From Diploscapter coronatus (lineage: Eukaryota > Nematoda > Chromadorea > Rhabditida > Rhabditidae), in assembly GCA_964036155.1 (NCBI GenBank), contig OZ038422.1, positions 58,737,201-58,801,200 of the forward strand: a stretch of DNA of 64,000 bases, written 5' to 3'. Position numbers and translations under genes: made by a program. The notes under the pieces are model-generated. The model was not told the origin of the DNA and did not search any database. It worked only from the letters and a program-made list of their open reading frames with translations. Positions 36,101-46,575 of this stretch are shown here, one piece after another (positions within the stretch are counted from its first letter, which is position 1; each line of letters opens with the position of its first letter).

Positions 36101-37773
36101 CTTTATTAATTAGATCCGAAATGTGTAATTCAAATAGTTTTCTGAGGAAATAGGTTCTAGAACCCGATGGAATTAGTGAATGAATGTGAGAATTCAGCTC
36201 TGAGTGCACTGGAAGGCGGATTCGATGTGCCCGACTACGGCAGTGACAGAAACTCCTCTATCGACGCAGAAAGGGTCCGCTCCGTCGCTGAAATCATGAG
36301 AGGGTTCACCAAAGAGTAAGACAGTTGACGTTCCACTCGAATTTATTCTTTCATAAATGAAAGTTGATTTTTTTCGTTGTTTTGAATGAGTTTTATTTCC
36401 CATTGATACAGACAGAAATAGCTTATTTTTTCTATCAATAAGACTTGCATTTCTTCTTCAGTAATTTATGCGCGAATCGAAAATGATCAACAATAATATT
36501 CTAAAAACTTAATGTGTGTTATGAAGTTCTTCAATCACAACGAATTATTATGATCCATTTTGCTCATACATTTCATATTCTTCCTTTGCAACAAGTTACA
36601 AATAAGCATGAACATCTTTCTAGGTATGCAAAAAGAATAGTGATCGCTTTAGCTAAACTATTCTGCAACTTTAAGTAATTATAACTCATGATAATTGTCA
36701 TTTCATCAAAAAAAAAAAGAAACCATGTAAATCCTCACATTTTCATTCAACTTGCTCAGGTTCTACGAGAAACGCGACCATCAGACAGGTGAATTGGCGA
36801 ATAAAGTGCGAGTTTGGGAGGCGAAGATCGGCCCTGAATTGGAGCTGGAGGCTCTGCGGCCGGAGTTCCGAGTCCACGATTATGGAAAGAAGGTCCTCGA
36901 CACGCTTAAGGAGGACCAGGACAAAGGACAGAAAATGCCTTTCGAGGAGGTGGGAGGATATTTCTTTCTCATTGAACAAACCTAATTATTCTAAAATCAA
37001 ATTCTTGCAAACAAAGAATACGAGAGCAAAATACATTTCTGATCAACCGTTCTCGTAATGTCATCATGATAAACTTTCATTTTGACTTAAAGGAAATCGA
37101 AATTTTTAATATGGAAAGTAAACTGTACAGTAGATCCTGCTCAAAATTGGTAGGTATACAAATTCAGATATGCTGATAACGAATATCAGGTTGAAAACGC
37201 TAATGGTGCCGAATAACTTCACAATTTTCACCGTTTGTTTCCAAATAAATCGGCGTAATTGCAAATTGATGATAGGCGATGCAATTCTTCGCTGCTGCAA
37301 CAACGATGGGGAATTCGAAGTCAGACTAAAGTTATTCGGGCCTTTGGACATTTTGCGACTTGCATTCGTTGCCAGCTTGTCCGAATTGATTTTCCTATCG
37401 ATTTCGAACTGGGCCATTGTACGGTTTACTTTCCTTGTAATTGAAGTTTCAAGTTTTGGTAATTTTGGCAAGTTTTTCCTTGGCATAATAAAACGGTGAA
37501 ACTTAGGTTTATTGCTCCAATAAAAAGATTATTTCAAATCGATTAGAAATTATTATTATTATTCCTATTTAATTTCAGTTGGTGGTTGGCAAACCTCAGT
37601 ACGAACACGGACGCGTACTGCTGGCCTCTCTCCTGCTGACGAATCAGAAGTTCGTGCAGCTCATCAAGGAGAAGGACTTGGACGCACAGAGGGAGACTGG
37701 ATACGAGTTTATGAAAATCTTCCTCAAGGACCTTAACAAAATTGGCACCAGAGAAATCGTCTTTGAGGAATGA
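30194..37773 (+). CDS. NCAPH2: Condensin-2 complex subunit H2 (CAP-H2, kleisin beta)
   Basis: Kleisin subunit of condensin II, which bridges the SMC2/SMC4 heads for mitotic chromosome compaction. Nineteen exons give 853 residues. The N-terminus RYAYLLQPIRDLQKNFEV matches the CAP-H2 start (human RFAHLLQPIRDLTKNWEV). The middle has LDPFEDKLGDVFEDAPFKRR (human DPFDSLESKPFKKGRPY). The C-terminal kleisin part has RVWEAKIGPELE...FRVHDYGKKVL...MPFEE and VVGKPQYEHGRVLLASLLL. Exons: 30194-30246, 30430-30540, 30812-30972, 31383-31505, 31636-31796, 32150-32234, 32306-32458, about 33065-33263, 33531-33663, 33991-34137, 34401-34517, 34598-34796, 35109-35222, 35430-35578, 35692-35748, 35934-36030, 36198-36315, 36760-36949, 37579-37773. 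The linker is longer and more acidic than in human (605 aa). Intron 6 is GC-AG, and exon 8 lacks a normal acceptor although its frame is right. Confidence 0.93.
37113..37434. mobile_element. Imperfect palindromic foldback element in CAP-H2 intron 18
   Basis: The interval reads as a long imperfect palindrome centred near 37273. Outer arm GGAAAGTAAACTGTAC (37113 onward) pairs with GTACGGTTTACTTTCC (37419-37434). Inward, ATATGCTGATAACGAAT pairs with ATTCGTTGCCAGCTTGT, CCGAATAACTT with AAGTTATTCGG, and GCGTAATTGCAA with the inverted TTGCAATTC region at the centre. The symmetry gives fairly long open frames on both strands, which are not genes. It is a non-autonomous foldback that would form hairpin RNA if transcribed. 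Confidence 0.75.
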
Positions 37774-40220
37774 AACAGCCAAGCAACATGAGAAAAAGGC
37801 TGACTTGTTCTTTTATTTATTTCTTTTCTATAAAATGCTAAAATTTCTGTTAGGGTTTGTTAATTTCTTCTAAAACCTTTTTTTTCTAATCTTTCCAACT
37901 TTTTGATAATCTCATAAAATTGATCATGATGAACATTCGATTTCTTTAATTACGAAGATTAGCTTCTGATGAATAATGTTAGATTTATTAACCTCTACCT
38001 CAAAACTTCAAATTTTAACATCTGACTCAAAACGATTTTTGACTTGAACACATTGACAAGCGGGAGATTCTGTATTTGTAAATTGATTGTTTTTTCTTTG
38101 TCAAAAATGAGCAATTATTTCATTTTACTATCGATTTTGTTGTCATAAAATCCATCAGAAAAGATATTCGATATGATGTCTTTTCATCAAATAAAACGGC
38201 AATTTGTATAGTTGTAAATATTGCGAGCATTAAATGGAAATCAACTTTTTCGAATGAAAAATGATAATATTTTGGTGAATTTTACAATTCAAACAGATTT
38301 GGCACATCATATTCTTGTCTAATAATGTAGAAGTAAAGTATAATCTGTGCCAAAGACAAACGAGTTGTTAGATAGTGAGAAGAGAAGAATGGAAGGGAGC
38401 TGCAAGTTTTCAAGGACTTTGGGACATAAGTCATGTTGTGCAGTCCCTTCATTTGTATGCAAATCCCTTGTACGCAATGCTGTATGAAACGCAGCATGAG
38501 AGAATATAGTGGCGGGTATAGGTTTGGAAGTGCATGATTTTAATTATACTTCATAGACCAAATAATTATTAGCCAATTCGTCTGAAATTTAGCATTGTAG
38601 CATAATTATTTTGCACAATGAGTATGTCAAATTTGATCAAAATCCGGTTTGGAAGCACGATTGAACCACCTATGTAAAAATATATGCGCCCACTTTTGTT
38701 CATAACTCCATACCTTCCTTTCAGATATGAGATAATCATGCATATTTTGTGTAGTGTTTTATCAGATCATTTCATCTAACAGTTTTCGGAAGTGGTTTAC
38801 AATCAGCCAAGACAGGAAGGGGAGCGGCTATCCTATCTTCACAACTCTGTTCTGCTGCCGTATCTTCTCTCTTCCTAATAGATCAAAGGCAATAAGCGAC
38901 GCAACTGCAGACCGCAGGCAAGTTTGAGTGCAACTGCCGAGGAAAAGAAGGCGAATGACATGGTTACAATCGCGATGCAATGCATTGTAAATGGGCAGAA
39001 ACTGTCAAAACAACGATGCAACTTGCAGCGCATTGTTATGCAAAAGCCGACAGGGAGGATTAGTAACTTTCATTGCAAGTTGATTTAGAAATGCTCCTTG
39101 TTGAAGTATGAGAATAAATTTCCTTATTTTCAGAATACACATGATAGAACTAGATTCAGAAACCGATAGTATTTTACTACAAATAATAATTCAGTGATTA
39201 TCCAAACGAAGGAATGAAACTGATTCAACACAAATTTCCACCAACTCACTCAAAATGATCAATCATTCATTCATCTAGCTTTCATTCAGTTCTTAGCTCT
39301 GCCCCAATTAGTCGAATTGCGTTTTTATGTTCTTCCTGCTTGGCTCATTCCCCGGTAATTTTGCTCGTTTTGCCATTCACTCGCTCATTAATCCGCATAA
39401 CTGATCCATTTCATTGCTTCATTGCAACTCAACCATTCGGAGAAAAGATATTGCAGCTTGTCTTTACTCGCTATTCTTTGCCATTGTATGAAAATTGATA
39501 ATGCAAAACGATTTGAAGGTAAAATGAAAACAGCAGAACATCCCAAGAGAGGAGAGGAAGAAATCGACATGATACGCACGACAGTCGTAAAATTGGGCAA
39601 GACCAAAAAAAACAGGGGGAATAAGACAGATGAGTGGGTTATTGTCGAATTTCGAAATCTGTCGATATCATCTGTCATGATTCTGAGTAAATCAAGGCTC
39701 ATGGAAAAGATTTATTTCTTCTTCATCATTAATATAAAAAAAAAACATGAAATTTTTTTTTATATTTGAGAATCTGTAACCATTTCTATCGGAAACATTT
39801 TGGTAAAGAAATAATTTTAGGATAAAACAGAAATTTCAAGTTTGATATTCATCATGTCCTTCTGGTTTATTTTCAATGTTTACTGATTACCTATTATCAT
39901 GCCAGATCAGATAAGAAACGTATGATAATCAGTGCGACTTAGTTCATCTGGCACATGATAATCTTCATCGGCATTTCCCCCTCTTTTTTCCTTCTCCGAT
40001 TTCCTTTTCCCCTTCTCATTGGCGTTTATTGCCTTGAATGGGCGGAGTCTCCCTTCTCGTTCAGATCCAATTACCGTAGTCCTTTCCTTTCATTCAACCT
40101 TCTCTCATTTCTCCTTATTCGAGTACTTCACTCTTCTTCATAGAAGATTATCAGATCCATTGTTCTTCTGTTATAAACCCGACCAGAAATTGCTTTTTCA
40201 TCAGTTATTCCCGAATCTGA
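37774..40220. other. 2.4 kb intergenic region upstream of the Evx gene
   Basis: AT-rich. It contains the 3' region of CAP-H2 (AATAAA at 38190-38195, rather distant from the stop) and presumably the promoter and enhancers of the homeobox gene. Open frames at 39388-39769 occur on both strands with no splice or codon support. No TATA-like or known binding-site cluster could be singled out by eye. Confidence 0.5.
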
Positions 40221-43200
40221 ATGCCGTCATTCGCAATCGATTCCCTCATAGGAGAGAAGGTAAGCAATCATTTGAAGGGATGCATGAGGACCAACTTCGA
40301 AATTTCCTATTCAATTCCAAATTTTGTGAATTTATGTTCGTCATACTTTGTCACTTCAAGCCTAAAATATTCTTTATATATATTGTTCGCTTAGTGATGA
40401 AGAAAATTTGAAGAGAAACAATCTATGGGCATTTATGTCTGAAATGACAAGTCTTCTATCAAACATTTTTGAAACTCATTCATTCAGTAGGCACATTTCA
40501 GGATTCCTCCTGCCTTCTTCAGAATCCTTCCCTGCCCCACGCCTCAGTCCACCTGAGTCCACACTCCCATTCGACGACTCATTCCGAAGAAGACCAATCA
40601 ATCAGTCGATCTCCGACTTCCCCTCAGGCAACTCCTTCTACAACTCAATCGGATCAATCAGTACCATCCTCCATCAGACATCATCCATACATGACAGGTC
40701 AGATCATTTTTCTGTTATTGCACCATTACCATGGAATTATTGAGAAATCCCAACGTTATGACGTTACTGATTTTAAAATTCAATTTCATCTCCGAATAAT
40801 ATGCAATTCTCTACATTTCGTGATGTTATTTTCATTGAAGTCTAGGGTTATTTAAGGATCTAAAGAGTAATTGAGAATTTTTGTTCGTGAATATTTCAAC
40901 AAGGCGATCCGGTTAGTCCATAAATAACGGGAAAATCTGGTATGGAAGGTTGATATTTGGGATCTGAAAAGTGACTGAAATTGGTATTAATTCGCGATGA
41001 AATGAGGTAAAAACGAGATGAATGAATGAGCGGGGCGAGGGCAGGGCGAAACGAACAAATTGGGGATGGAAGGAGGAGAGGATTGAAGACATCAATGCAA
41101 TTAACTGGGCAATGGGGATGACAGATTGAGCAGACTAGCAGACTGAAATGCTGAGATGCATGGCTCGGACAGATTAACAGGCAGCTCTGATTGCGTCATC
41201 TATTTTATCCGACAATTCCAAAAATGAACTACATGATGAATCCTAGTCTATTTTATACGCATTTCGGAATAAACGGAGACCAACACGTGAATTTTTCTGC
41301 GAAACTATTCAATAGCATTATTCTTGTAAGAAATATTCTTCGTACCGTTAAATTTGATGATGAAACGCTTGTTTAAGACAAAAGATGTCATGAATATCGA
41401 ATTAGCTAAGTTAGGTGACAAACGACCTTGTGAAGACATTCCAAATCTGCAAATCTGCTCGGTTCGTTAGCATATGACAAACTGTTTCTCGGCGTCCAGC
41501 TGCCCTCCTCTATCACGTCCACATCCTCTTACAGCTCCTGCCTAATTTCCACTCCCCTTGCACTCCTTCCAACCCATTACAAGGCAATCCATCATTCCTT
41601 CTCCCATCCCTTTCCATCCCTCGGTTATACCAGAATTTCATGAATTTCAATCGGATTTCGCGCATTTTGGCATGGATATAAAATTGGAAAACTTGAATTA
41701 TTATGCAAATTGAATATTTTCTCATTATCCGAACCTAAATTTTTCATTCTATTGTGAAAGAAGGATTGGACGATTATTATACAAAAGCATAAAATATAGA
41801 TGCGAAGTTTCTTCACAATACAGTATTTTTTCCATTTATGATGCATTAATTTTTGAGACTACATCGCGACATTTTAGCTCTCTTTTCATTTAACTAATTG
41901 TTCTGCTTTCACCTTTACAAGCTCAATTAGTCTCCTTACCAAATGGATCGGGTCACGTAGTAGCCAATTATGGCAATTGATATGGTCTGATTGCTTGATT
42001 GTGTGTGTGTGTGTATGGGGAATGAGCGCGTTTTACGATAAGAGTGACAGATTGTGAAGGCAAGAAAGGGAAAGGGATACTGTAGGGCAATTAGCGAGAG
42101 CGATAGGCCTATCGACTGATTATAAACTTTTAGGGTCGAAACATCGAAACAGACACAGCGTCTTCATTTGGCCTTCATTTCACTCCTCTCTCTCTCTCTC
42201 TCTTCTCTTGTCTTTGTGGTGATTGGAAAGACTGCAAGTTTAGACCATAAAAGGCAATCATTCTGTGTGAAGATCGCGCCGCGGAATTGCATAATTTCTC
42301 TCATTTTGCTCCATCCAGTTTATTCCAATTGCACAATGTTCTCTTCTCATTTCTTCCAACGCTCCCAGCTGTAAACAGTCCCTCTCTCCCTGCATTGTTT
42401 TCGCTTTGTAATCGCCGCAAATTGACATGTTTTATGATAACACGCGCAATGACAAATCGACAATCAGTCGGTTATTACAGGAGATTACAAGCGGATAAAC
42501 AGGGATGCGCAACTTGGCGGGGTTACTGTCTGCTAAATCGCAACAAAAGTTTAGGAAAAAAACTTCCTTTGTAGAATGTCTCGATTTATTCATTCCCCTT
42601 TATCAGATAGGCATTGATTTAATAAGAATGCAATGGGATCATGATTGTACGGTATTTTAATCTCGATAAAAACGAAATTGCAGTTTTGCGATCTTTAAAA
42701 CAGAATTGGAATTCCGGGCCCAAAAACTGAGTCAGAATTCTTTATACTCATGAATTGAAGATTTTTGAACATGAAATTCCACTGCAGTTTTGTCTATTCA
42801 CTTCGTTAGCGATAGAATATAATTACAAGATTCGGAAGTATTCGTTTCTAACGTAATATTTATCATTGCATTTCTTTTCAGCGCTAGAATAATGCTCGCG
42901 CGATGAGAGAATGTTCAAAGCCTGTGCAGAAGCATATTTACTTTCGTGGTGAATGGATGATCTACAGTAGCTGATTATTGTGCTTCATCATTTATATTTA
43001 AATTCCTGTCATCCATTCGAATGAGCAGGAGCTAGATAATTGCAACAATAAGTGGCTGGCAATAAGGGAAGATGGGATATTAGAAGGAAATGACAGGAAT
43101 GAGGACAGGAAGACAAGCAGGAAGGCAGCAAGGTGCCAGCGGATGAGGGAATAATTGCCGATGAAGCACAAATTAATCGGGCAAATTAACTGAGGAATGA

Positions 43201-45246
43201 AGGAGAAGAGACAGGACTAATAAACGGATGGAATAAGGAATTATGAACGAGCAGACAGGCAAATGATGAACAGATGAAATGATACGAAATTAGTAGCGGC
43301 AAGTGAATAAAGGATAAGGGAATTGAAATGAAATGAAAAATTCAGCAAAACAAGTGAATGTGTTGAGCAACAATTTTGATACTGTATTTTATAAAACTAC
43401 TAGAAGGACTCATGTTTTTTGTTCTTATAGCTGACGAGAAGTGTATTTCATAATTATATCATTTTTCATTACACTAGATAAATTGACACGACCTCAGATG
43501 TGTTTCAAGCGCTTATACATTAACTTCTTTTCACAAAGAAAGAATAATGAACTAGGAAGAATCATAAACTATTCTTTCAGATGACAGCCAAATTCGTCGT
43601 TATCGAACGGCGTTTTCTCGAGAGCAAATCAATCGGTTGGAGAGCGAATTCGCCAAGGAGAATTACGTGAGCCGTAAAACGAGGGGAGAATTGGCGGCAG
43701 AGCTCAACTTGCCTGAAGGAACCATCAAGGTTAATGCCTTTTATAGTAAATAAATTATGAATATTCTCATTCAATCGTCTGTCAAAGATTACTACGTCAT
43801 TTAAACTTCACTTGACTTCGTATGAACTTCATAAATCCAACACACAACTTTATTGAACTTCAAATTTAGATGAAGCTAAAGTTGAAAGAATAATTTTCGC
43901 ATCTCTGATATCTATTATTCGTAAACCATTGTAAATCAGATAGCGATATTTAAAACTTCATAATTTTTGCATAATTATGAATGTCTAACCAAGATTCCAT
44001 TCAACTTCATGTGCCATAATGAAACTTTATGCCTACCGTAATCCCAAGCCCATGCTCATTCTTATTCGCCTCTTATTCCGTCATTTCTCATAGTCAAAGA
44101 GTGAAAGAGCCGCGATTTGTCGTGCTTTTATCTGCCATAAGGCCCTTTTCTTGGCGGATTCTGAAATCTTATAATATCTCGAGGGAGCTCTCCGAGGGGA
44201 ATTCCATTTCGACTACATAACACACGCTTATTTTTCATCTTACTTTTGCGCTTTGCTGAAGAAATTGCTAGTGAAGAGAAAGTAGAGATGAAGTTGCAGT
44301 TTTGCATATAGATAGACAAGCTGAAGAACAGAAGGGATGAAAACATACTATTTTTCATCATTTTGAACAATTCTATCGTGATCTTTTATCTCTATAATGG
44401 AATTTAGTAAAGGAAAACATGAAAATTCGGTAACTGTCAGGCAACAATATCCTATTTATTATTTTACATTTTGTTGAAACAATTGCATAAGATCTAAAAA
44501 TGAATTGGATAAATTTATACTAAAACCTAAATTCTTACGGCTCATTTTGTAGGTGTGGTTCCAAAATCGCCGAATGAAGGACAAGCGACAGAAAGTGGGT
44601 GGGTTTGGCTGGCCCCTGCTGCACCCACAACTCGCCTACATGCTCAACCCATTCGCATACGATATTTGGATGAAAACTGCTGCCGTTTCGGGACTATCAC
44701 AAATGCATCCGAATGGGTAAATTTCCTACTATTAGTCGGTATCATCAATCAGTCCTGAATTGAAATGACTTTTAAAATAGCGCTTCTTTCGGAGTTAATC
44801 ACTATTTTTTTTCTTTTTACCTATTCCGGATTTTAAAATTGGCAAATTATAGGCAACCTAGAAACATAGTCACAATAGTTGCATCGTTGCATACGAAATA
44901 GTATGAGAAAGAAAAATCTTTTTTTTTTCTCTATCTCACATTATTCTATTTCGTATGCAATGATGCTATAATACAACCTTACAAATTGCCTCCTTATGCT
45001 GACTCGATGAGAATCTATAATTTCAGTAGCCTTCTGTGTCCCTCGACACCTCCAAATACAGCATCATCTCTACCCTTCTCTCCATCAAGCCTTCCCCCGG
45101 CGTCAATCTCCATCCCTTCTCTGTCTCTGCCTTCCATGGCCAATGTCCCTTCCAACCTTTCAACTCCCTCCCCTCCCTCGAGTTCCGATGAAAAACCCCT
45201 CAATTTTGCAAATATCAACGATTTCATCAAGTCGAGCACAATGTGA
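40221..45246 (+). CDS. Even-skipped/Evx-class homeobox transcription factor
   Basis: Exons 40221-40259, 40502-40697, 43581-43729, 44553-44716 and 45027-45246, all in phase, encode 255 residues. The homeodomain begins [19 protein letters not shown], with [20 protein letters not shown] and recognition helix [13 protein letters not shown]; this is diagnostic of the Evx class (C. elegans VAB-7, fly eve). An intron splits the homeodomain between residues 46 and 47. The first exon encodes [13 protein letters not shown], whose F-x-IDSLIG core is a motif common at the N-terminus of homeoproteins and may bind a corepressor. The linker is Ser/Thr/His-rich; after the homeodomain comes [13 protein letters not shown], then a Pro/Ser-rich C-terminus ending [10 protein letters not shown]. 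The start was chosen because the short exon matches in phase and motif. Evx factors are transcriptional repressors in neurons and posterior patterning. Confidence 0.93.
40698..43580. promoter_or_regulatory. Large Evx intron 2 (2.9 kb), candidate regulatory region
   Basis: By far the longest intron of any gene in the window. It includes purine-rich tracts (about 40960-41130 and 43070-43330), a GT run near 42001, a CT run near 42187-42203 and no credible exon. Developmental homeobox genes often keep enhancers in such introns; that role is inferred from size and gene class, not from recognised sites. Confidence 0.35.
44881..44966. repeat. 86-nt hairpin in Evx intron 4
   Basis: GCATCGTTGCATACGAAATAG (first 20 bases at 44881-44900) is matched in inverted orientation at 44946-44966 with one difference that becomes a G-U pair in RNA. 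Pairing continues inward through TGAGAAAGAAAAA against TTTTTCTCTATCTCA, leaving a small loop. The size is similar to a miRNA precursor or tiny foldback element. It lies in the intron 44717-45026, sense to the homeobox transcript. Confidence 0.7.
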
Positions 45247-46575
45247 TTTGTTGTGATTGTTGTTCTACGTATTTATTGTCTTTTCTCGTTCAATCGAATC
45301 TCTGCAATGCTTTACATTTCTGCATCATTATTTTCATCATATTTTGCCACTTTCATTTTCATCACGATGCTTTCAGAACGGTGAACTCATTTCTTTTGAA
45401 GACACAAAATAATAAATATTTACAAAAAAAATTGTAAAACTTATTTCGATCCATGCATAAAACAGTAAAACAACTTATGAATTAGTAGCATACATCATGT
45501 ACAAGATCAGTAAGTTAGTTTCTGGATGATACGTAATTTATCGACAATTCGGAAATGACAAGATTTATGTTCCACTTTATCCGAATCTGCTCTCTGCCCA
45601 TTGAACAGTTTCTAAGTTTCGTTATTTCCAATCTAGCTAGCGAAAAGTCTTGTCATTTCCAAATGTGTCGACTCGTCTGTAAATTGATCTATCAACATAG
45701 TCAAACGAGCAGATAAAATGACGAGTCGAGTCGCAATCAATCGATATGGAATCTGTTGATGGCATTTCTTGATTCCTTGCATTCCCGCTCGACTTTCTCT
45801 GCGCGGCTTCTCAGTTTTCATCCCCCCCTCTCTGCCCATTCACTCATATCTCCTTTCCCTTTCTCCCCTTCCCATTCCGAAGATATATGTGCTTCTCCTC
45901 CCTGACCATATATGCAGTCTTCTCTAATTGAAATCAGTCAATCAACCCTATCATCTCATCCAGAAGGGAGGGGGAGGATTTCCTGATTATCAGCGGGAAA
46001 ACCAAAACGAAGACATCGAGTCAGAGAGTCAGAGACGGAGAGAAGCAAGACGTAAAGCATCTCGTTCAATGACCCTTCTCTTTCTTCCTTTGTTATTAAC
46101 TATCTCTTCCACTTTCCCCATATTTAGCATATCCCTTCATGAATATCCAGACCGAGATAGCTATGCCTCCCTATCCGTGATTTCCCAATTCCATACCCTC
46201 TATCCTCTCTAATCTCTCAATCTCTCTGCCTTTCCTCCTGATTAGGACATTAGAATGTGACGCTCAACAGGCTTCGTTTGTCTTCCAAACCACAGCGAGG
46301 CCCTCGTATATCAAATTCATCATCAACACCCCCAAACGAGTTCAACTCATACCTTCTAACTTACTTTCACTTTCTCTTGACAGGATTTTTACCACTTCAT
46401 GTGTCTGACTTTTTACTAAAGATTCAATTTTTTCGCATCATTAACTTTTTAATTTCATAATATGATTTGCACTTTTTTCGATGCATAATGAAGGTGTCAA
46501 ATTCCCAAAATTCAATATTTTAGATCTAAACTTATTTGACTGTTAATCACTCCACTCGTCATGACATGAAATGAA
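45247..46575. other. Intergenic region, 1.3 kb
   Basis: Contains the Evx 3' end (poly(A) signal at 45411) and the upstream region of the vWA-ZP gene. Pyrimidine-rich at about 45780-45900. No exon supported. Confidence 0.55.
45411..45416 (+). terminator. Poly(A) signal of the Evx gene
   Basis: AATAAA 165 bp after the homeobox gene stop codon, followed by an A-rich stretch. Confidence 0.5.

Noticed and set aside
37106..37499. Open frames of 109-126 codons on both strands
   Set aside because: They mirror each other because the DNA is an imperfect palindrome inside a CAP-H2 intron. Not genes.
39388..39769. Overlapping open frames upstream of the Evx gene
   Set aside because: Low-complexity basic translation, no splice sites in phase with neighbours, no recognisable domain.
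42001..42016. GT microsatellite; similar CA run at about 57335-57348 and CT run at about 42187-42203
   Set aside because: Ordinary simple repeats with no structural role evident.
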